From Flavobacterium sp. ACN2 (lineage in GTDB: Bacteria > Bacteroidota > Bacteroidia > Flavobacteriales > Flavobacteriaceae): a DNA stretch of 64,000 nt. Positions 35,482 to 44,745 of the stretch are shown here, in pieces (position 1 is the stretch's first letter; every line of letters starts with the position of its first letter). The notes beneath the pieces are model-generated. The model was not told the origin of the DNA. It was given only the letters and a program-made list of their open reading frames with translations, and made no database searches. Position numbers and translations under genes: made by a program. The stretch is taken from assembly GCF_002303885.1 (NCBI RefSeq), contig NZ_MRCM01000009.1, forward strand, positions 1 to 64,000, in the 5' to 3' direction.

Positions 35482-35489
35482 CAAATATA
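35482..35489 (-). promoter_or_regulatory. -7 box of the receptor gene 33218-35446
   Basis: Reads TATATTTG on the minus strand, 35 bases before the start codon; matches the Bacteroidota TAnnTTTG consensus. Confidence 0.6.
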
Positions 35490-35654
35490 AATAGACATAT
35501 TCTTTAACAGGAAATTATGAAGTGGATTTCTTACTTAAACCTTTCTTAGTCTTTTCTTAAGATTTGCTTAAGGATTTTCTAATGTTATTTTAATTTTGTA
35601 TTTAAAACAGATTAAAATGTCTCATAGGATATTCTAGGAAGGTATTTTATAAAA

Positions 35655-35690
35655 AAACAGGGCTGGCTCATTTTTGAGTCAGCCCTGTTT
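35655..35690 (-). terminator. terminator of the DUF4198 gene
   Basis: AAACAGGGCTG-GCTCA / TGAGTCAGCCCTGTTT near-perfect stem, between the DUF4198 stop and the receptor promoter. Confidence 0.85.
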
Positions 35691-35728
35691 CAATTGAAAT
35701 TAAAACCTAAGAATGAGATTTCCTGAAG

Positions 35729-36454
35729 TTATTTTACAGCAATTTGGTAAGTTGCCATTTTCCAGATTTCATCGTATTTTTTTCCGTTATGTTCACCTGC
35801 AGATTTCTCTGTATAAGCAAACTCAACCATATAATTTCCAGACCAGATAGGAGTAAAAGAGATTTCTCCTTTATCATTTGTCCACAATTCTTTTTCCCAT
35901 CCGTTTGGAGCGATTACTTTAATTTTTTGAGATTTTGCAATACCACCTTCGTATAAAGCAGAAACATTAATTACAGTATTTTTTTTCGCGATATCGGCAT
36001 TTTCAGAAAAAACGCTAATTTTATTATTGTTAGCAGCAGCTACATTTCCAGCCGATTTGTTTCCAACAACAACGGTTGCGCTTGAATTGTAGTCTAATTT
36101 CATTGTTCCGTAAACATCTCCAACGGTATGATGCATTACGATTGTATAAACTCCGTCTTCATCTGGTGTAAAGAAAGCTTGGTATTTATTATCTAGAGCT
36201 TTAGAAGTTAGTTTAGTTTCTTTTTTTGAAGGAGAAATTACAACTAAAGAGAAATCCTTTAAATCAGAAAACCATTTATCAGCTTTTGTAATATCATTAT
36301 CAGAGAATTCTCCAAAATAAACAGAAATTTCCTGAGCTTTTCCTTTTGTTCCTGTTGCATTGGTGTCAATCCATAAAGCATGGGCAAAAAGCTGAGGTGC
36401 AGCAAAAAGCATTAGAAATAAAAAGCTTAGTGTTTTTAAAGTATTTGATTTCAT
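35729..36454 (-). CDS. DUF4198 periplasmic protein
   Basis: 241 residues with signal peptide (LSFLFLMLFAAPQLFAHALW). The mature start with HALWID and the two Ig-like beta domains (KAQEISVYFGEF, DGVYTIVMHHTVGD, ... GEISFTPIWSGNYMVEFAY) fit DUF4198, a family found next to metal uptake receptors (NikM-like). The N-terminal His could bind a metal. Sits between two siderophore receptors, which supports a role in iron or other metal acquisition. Confidence 0.88.
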   Translation of the reverse strand: MKSNTLKTLSFLFLMLFAAPQLFAHALWIDTNATGTKGKAQEISVYFGEFSDNDITKADKWFSDLKDFSLVVISPSKKETKLTSKALDNKYQAFFTPDEDGVYTIVMHHTVGDVYGTMKLDYNSSATVVVGNKSAGNVAAANNNKISVFSENADIAKKNTVINVSALYEGGIAKSQKIKVIAPNGWEKELWTNDKGEISFTPIWSGNYMVEFAYTEKSAGEHNGKKYDEIWKMATYQIAVK

Positions 36455-36490
36455 AAGATCAAGTTTAAATTATTAGAATGATATTTTTTA

Positions 36491-36519
36491 CAAACATAAG
36501 TCTTATTTAGAATAATTAA
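36491..36519 (-). promoter_or_regulatory. DUF4198 promoter with Fur-like motif
   Basis: -7 box TATGTTTG on the minus strand (36491-36498). The plus-strand motif TTATTTAGAATAATTAA (36503-36519) lies between the -33 and -7 positions and is shared with the promoter of the receptor at 36600. It resembles half of the Bacteroidota Fur operator (TTTAGAATnATTCTAAA type), suggesting repression when iron is plentiful. Confidence 0.5.
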
Positions 36520-36535
36520 AAATAAAACACTAAAA

Positions 36536-36575
36536 AACCTCGAAATTCATTTCATATGGAACGTATTTCGAGGTT
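36536..36575 (-). terminator. terminator of receptor gene 36600-38918
   Basis: AACCTCGAAAT / ATTTCGAGGTT stem with an 18-base loop, 24 bases after the stop. Confidence 0.75.
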
Positions 36576-36599
36576 GTGGAAAATATTTGAGTAAGAAAA

Positions 36600-38918
36600 C
36601 TAAAGTCTTACGGTTAGGTTTACTAAGAAGTTTGCTGGAGTTTGAGCCATTCCATAAGAATCCCAATACTTTGTGTTGGTCAGGTTGTTGAATTTAACTC
36701 CAAGTCTCCAAACGGGTCTGTCGTAAAATACTGTTGCACTATAAATAGAATAAGAAGGAGCATAAAAGCTTTCGTCTTCAAATTTATACTGTTTGTCTAC
36801 ATAATTTCCTCCAAAACCAAAGCCTAAATTTTTTAGTGTGTTTTGAAGTTTGTACGAAACCCAAAAATTAACCACATTTTCTGGTGCTCCGCTAGCTTTG
36901 TTGCCTTCAATTAGAGGGTCAGACGATTTAACGATACGATTGTCATTATAAGCATAACCAGCCGTCACGTTTAAACCGTTTATTGGATTGGCAATAAATT
37001 CAAAATCAATTCCTTTACTTACTTGTTTTCCATCCTGAACATTGTATCCGTCTGGTTTTGTTCTTGTAGCATTATCAATTGTAATGTTATAATAGCTCAG
37101 TGTTGTGCTTAATTTTTTATTGAAAGCTTCTACTTTTACACCGCCTTCATATTGATTAGCATAAACTGGTTTTAAGATTAATATTGATCCATCTGGCTGA
37201 TTTACTGGACCTGAATTTTGAAAACCATTCATGTAATTTCCAAATAAAGAAACCTGATTTTTAACTACTTCATAAACCAAACCTAATTTTGGAGACAAAG
37301 CAGTTTGGTTGTAGCCCTCTGTATCTTCGATTTTTTTCTGAACAAAGTTATCCAAACGAAGACTAAGCATTACAGATAAGCGATCTGTAAAACTAACTAC
37401 ATCTGAAGCATAAACGCTAAAAGTCTGTTCATTTGGAACGCCAAATTGCATTTCTTTCAATTTTGGGTCTACATCGCTTTTTCGAATTGGTTCGAAATCT
37501 GTTGTTACATCAATTTCATCTAATACTTGTGTGGTAGCATATTTAAATGTTCCTTTTGTAAATCTGTAATTAATACCTGTTAAGAGTTTATGTTTGATGC
37601 TTCCTGTAGAAAATTCACCATTAATATTTTCTTGAAAATTGGTAAAATTATTATGAATTGGCCCAAAACGGGATACCATTCTTTGAACTTCTGTAGGCGA
37701 TTTCCATGCAGTGTAGTACTGATAACTATGATCGAGACGTTCGTCTACCAATGAGAATAGTGTTGTAGATTTCCAGTTGTCAGAAAGTTTATATTCTGCC
37801 TGAGCAAATATTTTAGGAGAACTTGTTTTAGCATCAAGATCATCTGCAAATAAGCTCGTTCTATAATCTACTTTTAGGTCTGTTGGGTTGGTAAGTCCTG
37901 CCGCATACGAACGTCCGTAAGTAGGACGTGTGTTGTTGGTATTGAAAATCTCGGTGTCTAGACTCAGCGTTAACCTATCGGTTGCTTTATAAATAATGCT
38001 CGGTGCAAATAAGACCGTTTTATTAAAACCATAATTTAAGAAGCTGTTTTCTGTATTTGCCGAAGCGTTCATTCTAAACAAAACTTTTTTGTCCTGAGTC
38101 AAAGGCATATTAAAATCAACCGCAACACGCTGTAGTCCAAAGCTTCCTCCTGTATAAGATATCTCTGTTTTGCTAGTTTCAAAAGGCTTTTTGGTAACCA
38201 AGTTTACAACTCCTCCAAATGAAGAAACAGAAGAACCAAACAAAGTTCCAGAAGGCCCTTTTAGCACCTCAATTCGTTCGGCATTATCAATTGAGATAGA
38301 GCTTCGTCCAGAAAGAGTCTCCATGCCGTTTCGTGCATTTACACCCGTGCTGAATCCTCTAAAACTAATTTCAAGTCCGCCAGAAGGATATATTTTTGAG
38401 ATTGCGCCCGTAGCATTTTGAACCGCGCTTCTTATGTCTACCGCAATTTGCTCTTGTAATAGTTCTTTGTGAATAACATTATAAACCTGAGGATTTTCCA
38501 GATTCTTTAGTGGCATTCTGGCTACATAATCGGTCTTTTTTGATAAGTTGCTTTTCTTGCCATTTACGATAACTTCATTCAATTCCTTATTAGAAACCTT
38601 AAGCTGTAAATTAATTGTTGAGGTTTCATTTTCTGTAACTGTAACTTCAGTTTCTGCGGTTTCGTAACCTGCCAAAGATACTTGAAGTGTATAAGAATTG
38701 GCTCTTACTTTATTAAAATCAAAAGCACCATCGTCATTAGAAACAGTACCATATTTAGAGTTTTTAAGAATAATATTTACACCTGCAGCAGCATCGCCGT
38801 CTGAGGTAGTTATGGTTCCTTTAATTTTTCCGTGGTTTTGTGCAAAGGAAGATAAAAACGAAAATAAAAAACTGATAGAAAATAGAAAACGTGAAGTTTT
38901 CAAACTGAGGTAATTCAT
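36600..38918 (-). CDS. TonB-dependent siderophore receptor with CarboxypepD_reg domain
   Basis: 772 residues. Signal peptide (LFSISFLFSFLSSFAQ), then a carboxypeptidase-regulatory-like beta domain (~25-110: GKIKGTITTSDGDAAAGVNI), a plug (~120-270: RSAVQNATGAISKIYP, GTLFGSSVSSFGGVVNLVTKKP) and a barrel to the C-terminus. Ferric-siderophore type. Promoter shares a Fur-like motif with the DUF4198 gene. Works with TonB/ExbBD encoded elsewhere. Confidence 0.93.
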   Translation of the reverse strand: MNYLSLKTSRFLFSISFLFSFLSSFAQNHGKIKGTITTSDGDAAAGVNIILKNSKYGTVSNDDGAFDFNKVRANSYTLQVSLAGYETAETEVTVTENETSTINLQLKVSNKELNEVIVNGKKSNLSKKTDYVARMPLKNLENPQVYNVIHKELLQEQIAVDIRSAVQNATGAISKIYPSGGLEISFRGFSTGVNARNGMETLSGRSSISIDNAERIEVLKGPSGTLFGSSVSSFGGVVNLVTKKPFETSKTEISYTGGSFGLQRVAVDFNMPLTQDKKVLFRMNASANTENSFLNYGFNKTVLFAPSIIYKATDRLTLSLDTEIFNTNNTRPTYGRSYAAGLTNPTDLKVDYRTSLFADDLDAKTSSPKIFAQAEYKLSDNWKSTTLFSLVDERLDHSYQYYTAWKSPTEVQRMVSRFGPIHNNFTNFQENINGEFSTGSIKHKLLTGINYRFTKGTFKYATTQVLDEIDVTTDFEPIRKSDVDPKLKEMQFGVPNEQTFSVYASDVVSFTDRLSVMLSLRLDNFVQKKIEDTEGYNQTALSPKLGLVYEVVKNQVSLFGNYMNGFQNSGPVNQPDGSILILKPVYANQYEGGVKVEAFNKKLSTTLSYYNITIDNATRTKPDGYNVQDGKQVSKGIDFEFIANPINGLNVTAGYAYNDNRIVKSSDPLIEGNKASGAPENVVNFWVSYKLQNTLKNLGFGFGGNYVDKQYKFEDESFYAPSYSIYSATVFYDRPVWRLGVKFNNLTNTKYWDSYGMAQTPANFLVNLTVRL

Positions 38919-38948
38919 TGCTATTTATTAATTGGTTTATAAATAATA

Positions 38949-38982
38949 TTTATTTAGAATAAATAAAAACAATGCAAATGTA
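38949..38982 (-). promoter_or_regulatory. receptor promoter with Fur-like palindrome
   Basis: -7 box TACATTTG on the minus strand (38975-38982). The near-palindrome TTTATTTAGAATAAATAAA (38949-38967) overlaps the expected transcription start. Its core TTATTTAGAATAA is identical to the one at 36503. Confidence 0.55.
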
Positions 38983-39110
38983 AAAATTAAAATAACTTTA
39001 ACAATTTTATTTTTTTTGTCATTTAGTTTTGAAATTGTTAAATGTTGATTATTGAGATAATTAAATGAAATTCTTAGTTGATGTTTTAGCGAGATAAAGT
39101 TTTAAAGCCT

Positions 39111-39118
39111 TAATTTTG
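39111..39118 (+). promoter_or_regulatory. -7 box of the MFS gene
   Basis: TAATTTTG fits TAnnTTTG; 19 bases before the start codon at 39138, implying a very short leader. Confidence 0.55.
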
Positions 39119-39137
39119 CAGTCTGAAAAATGACTTC

Positions 39138-40298
39138 ATGATTTTACCATTCTTTAAAAAGATTCAAAATACGCCTAGAGGATATCGTATTGCCAATACT
39201 GTTTTTTTCTTCCTTTCTGGTTTTGGATATTCTTCGTGGGTTTCAAGAATTCCACATATACAAGCCCAATTAAAATTGTCTGAGGCCGAATTTGGTGCAG
39301 TTTTATTTGCTTTTCCGATAGGTTTAATGCTAACAATGCCTTTTACAGGAAAACTATTAAATAAATACAGCAGCCGTTATATCATGCTTCTTGGTGCGGT
39401 TATGTTCAATATTGCACTGTCTTTGCCTGGTTTGGCGGCATTTGTTTGGCAGTTGGTTATTATACTTTTATTCTTTGGGGCTTCTCGTAATATTTTCAAT
39501 TTATCTATAAATGCACAGTCTCTAGAAGTGCAGAAACTATATCCGAAATCTATTATTACGCGTTTTCATGCCGTTTGGAGTATTGCCGTTTTCTCGGGTG
39601 CGGGATTAGGTTATGTAATGGTAACGCAGAAAATTGCACCATCGCATCATTTATTGGGAGTAAGTATTTTTATGCTGGCGCTAACGGCTTGTTTTTATCC
39701 GATGAGTATTCATAATGAACCTGTTCCAGTTAAAAAGAAGTTCTTCTCGATGCCGGAAAAAAATCTGGTAAAATTCTCTCTAATTTGTTTCGTTTCAATG
39801 GCTTGTGAAAATACCATGTACGACTGGAGCGGAATTTATTTCGAAAATATATTGAAAGCTTCTCCAAAATTAACCAGTGCAGCATTCGTGTTTTTTGCTT
39901 CGGCAGTAACGTTAGGACGTATATTTGGAGATTATGGCGTAATGAAATTTGGAACTAAAAAAATCTTGCTTTATAGCGGAATTTTAATCACAGCTGGTTT
40001 CGGTGTTTGTTTTATTTTGCCGTATGCCTACCCAACAATTTTCGGTTATGTTTTAATCGGATTTGGGGTTTCTTGCGTGGTTCCGTTAGTATTTAGTATT
40101 GCCGGAAGATCTTCAAAATTAAGCAGTGGTTCTGCTTTAACTTCGATATCAACAATTGGTTACCTCGGATTTTTATTGGTTCCGCCAATGGTTGGTTTTA
40201 TCTCCGAGTATTTAAGTATGAAATGGGCGTTTCTTGTTATGGCGCTTCTTGGTATTCTGATGATTTTTATGGTGAATAAGATCGGCGAGAATGAGTAG
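39138..40298 (+). CDS. MFS transporter
   Basis: 386 residues with about 12 predicted membrane helices. FGYSSWVSRIPHIQAQLKLSEAEFGAVLFAFPIGLMLTMP resembles the YbjJ/FucP-like branch of the major facilitator superfamily, with FGASRNIFNLSINAQ in the place of the conserved helix-4/5 motif. Substrate unknown; sugar or drug efflux is possible. Divergent from the receptor gene 36600-38918. Confidence 0.9.
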   Translation: MILPFFKKIQNTPRGYRIANTVFFFLSGFGYSSWVSRIPHIQAQLKLSEAEFGAVLFAFPIGLMLTMPFTGKLLNKYSSRYIMLLGAVMFNIALSLPGLAAFVWQLVIILLFFGASRNIFNLSINAQSLEVQKLYPKSIITRFHAVWSIAVFSGAGLGYVMVTQKIAPSHHLLGVSIFMLALTACFYPMSIHNEPVPVKKKFFSMPEKNLVKFSLICFVSMACENTMYDWSGIYFENILKASPKLTSAAFVFFASAVTLGRIFGDYGVMKFGTKKILLYSGILITAGFGVCFILPYAYPTIFGYVLIGFGVSCVVPLVFSIAGRSSKLSSGSALTSISTIGYLGFLLVPPMVGFISEYLSMKWAFLVMALLGILMIFMVNKIGENE

Positions 40299-40336
40299 TT
40301 TTTGTTTTTAGTTGTGAGAAGATTTAAAGATTATAT

Positions 40337-40990
40337 TTAATGGTTTGTTGCTTTTGGAGCAAATTTAAAGAGTAAATATATAAAAGAGCCTTGAATTAGA
40401 ATGTTTATTATATAATTTATAATCCAAGAACCATCCCAAATTTTTGGAATTAAACTGCATAGCCAAAACAAAAATATTCCAATACCAGCAAACATCAAAC
40501 TTAAGATAAGCCCCATTGCGATTCTCTGTGAAAAAGAAGAGGTTCTATCTAAAAAGAACATCATAGGAATCATTATAATAGCTAAAAAATAAAATAAGAT
40601 TGATGAGGTTAAATGGAATGCTGAATTTCTAGATTCAATTACATTTACTTTAACGTTATCATTTCTAGATTTATTTATAATGGTTTTATTTGAAGAAAAA
40701 CTTGAGATATATTCTGAGAAGATCTCTATGATGTTTTTACGATTAACAACTTCATCTCTTAACTTTAGCATACTACCTTTTGTGGCATCATCGGCTTTAG
40801 TATCCGAAATTATTAAATTCAATTTCTGAATTTGTTCTATTTTATTACTGATTTTGTAATTATACGAAAATCCAACTAAGTTATCTACAAGTAAAATTCC
40901 CAAAAGGGAGAGTGTAATGATGGCTGCCTTCGAAGAGATTTTTTTTCTCTCATCAAAAACAAAGTCAATTAATTTATCAAAGAAAATCAT
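40337..40990 (-). CDS. membrane protein of unknown function
   Basis: 217 residues. One membrane segment near residue 22-45, a charged periplasmic-sized loop (~50-125), then three hydrophobic segments (~130-150, 163-185, 195-213). No family recognised. Neighbour 41007-41483 is on the same strand with a 16-bp gap, so they may be cotranscribed. Confidence 0.75.
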   Translation of the reverse strand: MIFFDKLIDFVFDERKKISSKAAIITLSLLGILLVDNLVGFSYNYKISNKIEQIQKLNLIISDTKADDATKGSMLKLRDEVVNRKNIIEIFSEYISSFSSNKTIINKSRNDNVKVNVIESRNSAFHLTSSILFYFLAIIMIPMMFFLDRTSSFSQRIAMGLILSLMFAGIGIFLFWLCSLIPKIWDGSWIINYIINILIQGSFIYLLFKFAPKATNH

Positions 40991-41006
40991 AAATTAAGTA
41001 AAAAAA

Positions 41007-41483
41007 TTATTTCTTCGTCATAACAAACTTCTCAGAACTTGGTTTTCCATTCAAATTCCCAGAAATTTCAGCTGTCAAAGTATTATTTACACCTTTTGTA
41101 TACGTGATTTTTTGAGGATAATCGTGTTTCGGATTTTCAAAAATCAATTGTTGCTCTGTTTCTGAAGTAGAAGGGAAGAAGACCGGTTTGTCTTCGTTTT
41201 GCCCTTTTACTGTTGCTTTGTAAGTAAGGGTTTCGCCTAGCTGAGCCAAAACAATAGTTTCAAAATGCAAAGTGTCTTTCCCTTTTATAAAATAAGAAGA
41301 AGCACTGAAAGTACTGTCGTTTAGTTTTTGCCAATTTTCAGATAAAATGCCTTCAGGAGTTTTGTTTTCCCAGTTTCCAATTAACCAGTCGGCTTTTTTG
41401 ATTTTATCTTTTTCTACGGTTTCTTTTTTCTGACATGAAACTGCGGCTAATACAAGAGCTAAAAGAGTAATTTTCTGAAACAT
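41007..41483 (-). CDS. DUF6265-type lipoprotein
   Basis: 158 residues from ATG at 41483, which gives the signal KITLLALVLAAVSC; the frame runs 17 codons further upstream without support. The body WLIGNWENKTPEGILSENWQKLNDSTFSA and ENPKHDYPQKITYTK matches the lipocalin-like DUF6265 family. Periplasmic lipoprotein, function unknown. Confidence 0.85.
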   Translation of the reverse strand: MFQKITLLALVLAAVSCQKKETVEKDKIKKADWLIGNWENKTPEGILSENWQKLNDSTFSASSYFIKGKDTLHFETIVLAQLGETLTYKATVKGQNEDKPVFFPSTSETEQQLIFENPKHDYPQKITYTKGVNNTLTAEISGNLNGKPSSEKFVMTKK

Positions 41484-41524
41484 ATTTATGAGGTTTTTGA
41501 TAGCACTAATGTATGAAAAAAATG

Positions 41525-41911
41525 TTTGCCACAAATTTCACAAATTTTCGCGATTTTTTTTTATATCTGCCACAGATTAAAAGGATTAAAATGATTTTTT
41601 TTACTGTGTGTTTTGCACAAGTTCTCTTTTTTTTATTTCACGCAGATTTAAAAAAGATTTAAGCTGATCCACGCAGATTTAGATAAATAAAAATCTAATT
41701 AATCTGCACAAATCTGCAAAATCTGCGTGAAATAAATTAGTGTAAATTTGCATAATTACTACGTCAGTCCCTTCGGTCGAGTCGTGGCAAAAAAAATAAT
41801 CTGTACTAATCATTTTAATCTGTGGCAAATAATATAGATACAGTAATTTTCAAAAAAAAATCGTGGAAATTCGTGAATTGCTTCGCCTGTCCCTTCGGTC
41901 GAGTCGTGGCT
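41525..41911. repeat. three nested inverted repeats in the gap before topB
   Basis: Outer arms: GCCACAAATTTC near 41528 against GTGGC-ended sequence to 41911. Middle arms: CCACAGATTAAAAGGATTAA (from 41570) against AATCATTTTAATCTGTGGCA (41808-41827). Inner arms: ATTTCACGCAGATTT (41635-41649) against AAATCTGCGTGAAAT (41719-41733). A 22-bp direct repeat containing CCCTTCGGTCGAGTCGTGG occurs at 41767-41788 and 41889-41910. The gap holds no gene. Confidence 0.85.
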
Positions 41912-41918
41912 AAAAAAA

Positions 41919-44228
41919 CTAAACACTTGCACTCAAAATCGAGTAAACCAATTCCTTAGTTGGTTTTTGATCTTTTAGTTTTTCGCGAACTTCGTCAAAA
42001 GTCACTTTAAAATCACAGCCCGATTTATATTCTGCGCAACCATAAGCCGTTTTGCCTTTTAGAATTGTTCCTTTTTTACATTTCGGACAAACCAATGCAT
42101 CTGAACTTTCTTTGGGTTCGGCTTTTTTATCGGTTTTCTTTGGTTCCAATTTCAGTTTGTAATTTTCTTCAAAACGAATTAAGCCTTCAACAGTTCCAGA
42201 ATCGGTTTTAAAGCCTTTTATGTTTACTGTAGAACCTTTCTGAACCAATCGTAAATACTGACTTTCGGTTATTTTTTTATCATGAAAAACAAAAGGCAAT
42301 ACAAAATCACAGCCCGATTTGTACTCGCTGCAGCCAAAGGCCGATTTTCCTTTCAGTATCTTTCCTTTTTGGCATTTCGGACAAGTTTCTGCCGAAATTC
42401 CAGAGGCTTTCTTTTTCTCTTTTTCCGCTTTTACAACTGGTTTCTGAATCGTTGCCGCATGCGAAATATTGGCGTGCTTGGTTTCGCTTCGAACTTCATA
42501 AACCAAAGCTTCAACCATACGTTTCATGTTTCTGATGAAGGCCGCTGCGGTGAAAGTTCCTTTTTCTATATCTTTCAATTGTTTTTCCCAAGTTCCTGTA
42601 AGTTCGGCCGATTTTACCAATTCGTTCTGAATCGTATCAATCAACTGAATTCCAGTCAAAGTGGGTAAAACTTGTTTTTTGTTTCGAACAATATATTGGC
42701 GTTTGAAAAGCGTTTCGATAATATTTGCACGTGTTGACGGACGACCGATTCCGTTTTCTTTCATCAATTCGCGTAAATCTTCGTCATCAACCTGTTTTCC
42801 TGCGGTTTCCATGGCACGCAATAAAGTCGCCTCTGTAAACTGATTAGGCGGTTTGGTTTCTTTTTGAAGAAATGAAGGTTCGTGTGGACCTTTTTCGCCC
42901 ACGGTAAAACTCGGCAGTAAATCGGGTTCTTTTTCCTTCGCATTCGGATCTTCAAAAACAACACGGAAACCTTTCTTCAAGATTTCTTTTCCGGTCGCTT
43001 TAAAAGTCACATCGGCAGCTTTTCCAATAACTGTGGTATTTGCAACCAAACAATCATCATAAAAAACAGCAATAAAACGTCTGGTAATAATATCATAAAC
43101 CTGCTGCTGATTATGAGGCAGATTATTTTGAACTCCCGTTGGAATAATCGCATGGTGATCGGTTACTTTTTTATCATTGAAAACCTTTGGCGATTTTTTG
43201 ATTTTTTTTCCTAAAAGAGGCTGAGTCAATTCGGCATAATTGGTTAATTTCTGCAGAATTCCAGGCACTTTCGGATAAATATCACCGGGTAAAAAAGTCG
43301 TATCAACTCTGGGATAGGTAATAACTTTCTGTTCGTACAAAGTCTGTGCAATCTTCAATGTTTCTTCGGCAGAAAATCCAAATTTTTGATTGCAATACAC
43401 CTGCAAACCAGTTAAGTCGAAAAGTTTTGGGGCATATTCATTTCCGTTCTTCTTATCAATAGAAACGATTTCGAAATCACTTTCTTTGACTTTGGCTGCG
43501 ATAACTTGTCCGTCTTCTTGGTTTAGAAAACGACCTTCTTCATAACTAAAAAGCGTTTCTCTGTATAAAGTCTGCAATTCCCAATACGGCTGTGGTTTAA
43601 AGTTTTCGATTTCTCTAAAACGCTCTACAACCATCGCCAATGTTGGCGTTTGTACACGACCGATAGACAAAACTTGTTTGTAGCCTCCATGTTTTACAGT
43701 GTACAAACGTGTGGCATTCATTCCTAAAAGCCAATCTCCGATAGCTCTAGAAAATCCGGCGTAGAATAAATTATCGTAGTTGGCAGAGGGTTTTAAGTTT
43801 TCAAAACCTTCTTTAATAGCTTCTGTGGTAAGAGATGAAATCCATAATCGCTGAATTTCGCCTTTGTAATGCGCTTCATTCATCACCCAGCGCTGAATCA
43901 ATTCTCCTTCTTGTCCAGCATCCCCGCAGTTTATAACGACTTCGGCTTTGTCAAAAAGACTTTTAATGATTTTAAACTGCTTTTGAATTCCTGAGTTCTG
44001 AACCACTTTGGTTTCAAATTTTTCAGGAAGCATAGGGAGATTATTCAAATCCCAGCTTTTCCAATGCGGTTTATAATCGTTGGGTTCTTTTAAGGTGCAT
44101 AAATGCCCGAAAGTGTAAGTTACTGCATAACCGTTTCCTTCGTAATAGCCATCGTGTTTGGTATTGGCACCCAAAACAGATGCAATTTCACGCGCTACAC
44201 TTGGTTTCTCAGCAATACAGACCTTCAT
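41919..44228 (-). CDS. topB: DNA topoisomerase III
   Basis: 769 residues from ATG 44228 (MKVCIAEKPSVAREIA); an in-frame upstream ATG adds 18 residues that look non-coding. Type IA enzyme: Toprim domain at the start with the NCGDAGQEGELIQRW acidic motif, active-site Tyr in KVITYPRVDT, then two C-terminal zinc-ribbon-like repeats (CPKCQKGKILKGKSAFGCSEYKSGCDF and the same again near residue 720). It decatenates and relaxes single-strand-containing DNA. Similar TopB proteins are also found on mobile elements, but no other such genes are near. Confidence 0.95.
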   Translation of the reverse strand: MKVCIAEKPSVAREIASVLGANTKHDGYYEGNGYAVTYTFGHLCTLKEPNDYKPHWKSWDLNNLPMLPEKFETKVVQNSGIQKQFKIIKSLFDKAEVVINCGDAGQEGELIQRWVMNEAHYKGEIQRLWISSLTTEAIKEGFENLKPSANYDNLFYAGFSRAIGDWLLGMNATRLYTVKHGGYKQVLSIGRVQTPTLAMVVERFREIENFKPQPYWELQTLYRETLFSYEEGRFLNQEDGQVIAAKVKESDFEIVSIDKKNGNEYAPKLFDLTGLQVYCNQKFGFSAEETLKIAQTLYEQKVITYPRVDTTFLPGDIYPKVPGILQKLTNYAELTQPLLGKKIKKSPKVFNDKKVTDHHAIIPTGVQNNLPHNQQQVYDIITRRFIAVFYDDCLVANTTVIGKAADVTFKATGKEILKKGFRVVFEDPNAKEKEPDLLPSFTVGEKGPHEPSFLQKETKPPNQFTEATLLRAMETAGKQVDDEDLRELMKENGIGRPSTRANIIETLFKRQYIVRNKKQVLPTLTGIQLIDTIQNELVKSAELTGTWEKQLKDIEKGTFTAAAFIRNMKRMVEALVYEVRSETKHANISHAATIQKPVVKAEKEKKKASGISAETCPKCQKGKILKGKSAFGCSEYKSGCDFVLPFVFHDKKITESQYLRLVQKGSTVNIKGFKTDSGTVEGLIRFEENYKLKLEPKKTDKKAEPKESSDALVCPKCKKGTILKGKTAYGCAEYKSGCDFKVTFDEVREKLKDQKPTKELVYSILSASV

Positions 44229-44324
44229 TTTTTCTTTTCTAGTTGGACATGCGAAAGTAAGGATTTTATGGGAAAGGGGCAAAGATTATTAGGTCCAAAT
44301 GGGCAAAGCTTTCTAAAAGAAAGT

Positions 44325-44738
44325 TTAATAATCAAACATTTTGTAATATGCCTCCAATTCAATCGCTCTTCTTTTTACTAAGTCTCTTTTTAAGCTTTCG
44401 GAAACGGCATACCACAAAGTTCCTTGCTTTATTTCGGAAAAGTATTTCGAGCTAAACTCATATTCTTTATCGCGAAAAAGAAGCCATTGTCTTTGAGATT
44501 CTTTTAAAGTTTCAAAATTTTCTTTTGGGAGTTTTGTTTTTAGTAAATTGTAACTTTTGTTCAATTCTTTGTCCCAAGATTCGCGGGCTTGTATGATACA
44601 ATTGCACTTGTCTGCATCAGAGATGTCTTTTTGATTTATACATTTTGATTCTAAAACGTCGATTGGATACTCTTTTTTGTTTTGTGAAAACGCTACGATT
44701 GATAAAATCAGACAAGTTAAAAGAAATACTTTTTTCAT
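44325..44738 (-). CDS. LprI/DUF1311-family secreted protein
   Basis: 137 residues with signal peptide (VFLLTCLILSIVAFSQ). Four conserved-type Cys-containing positions and the helical motif KSYNLLKTKLPKENFETLKESQRQWLLFRD define the LprI (DUF1311) family, some members of which inhibit lysozyme. In the periplasm here. Same strand as 44746 with a 7-bp gap. Confidence 0.88.
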   Translation of the reverse strand: MKKVFLLTCLILSIVAFSQNKKEYPIDVLESKCINQKDISDADKCNCIIQARESWDKELNKSYNLLKTKLPKENFETLKESQRQWLLFRDKEYEFSSKYFSEIKQGTLWYAVSESLKRDLVKRRAIELEAYYKMFDY

Positions 44739-44745
44739 TTTTCAT

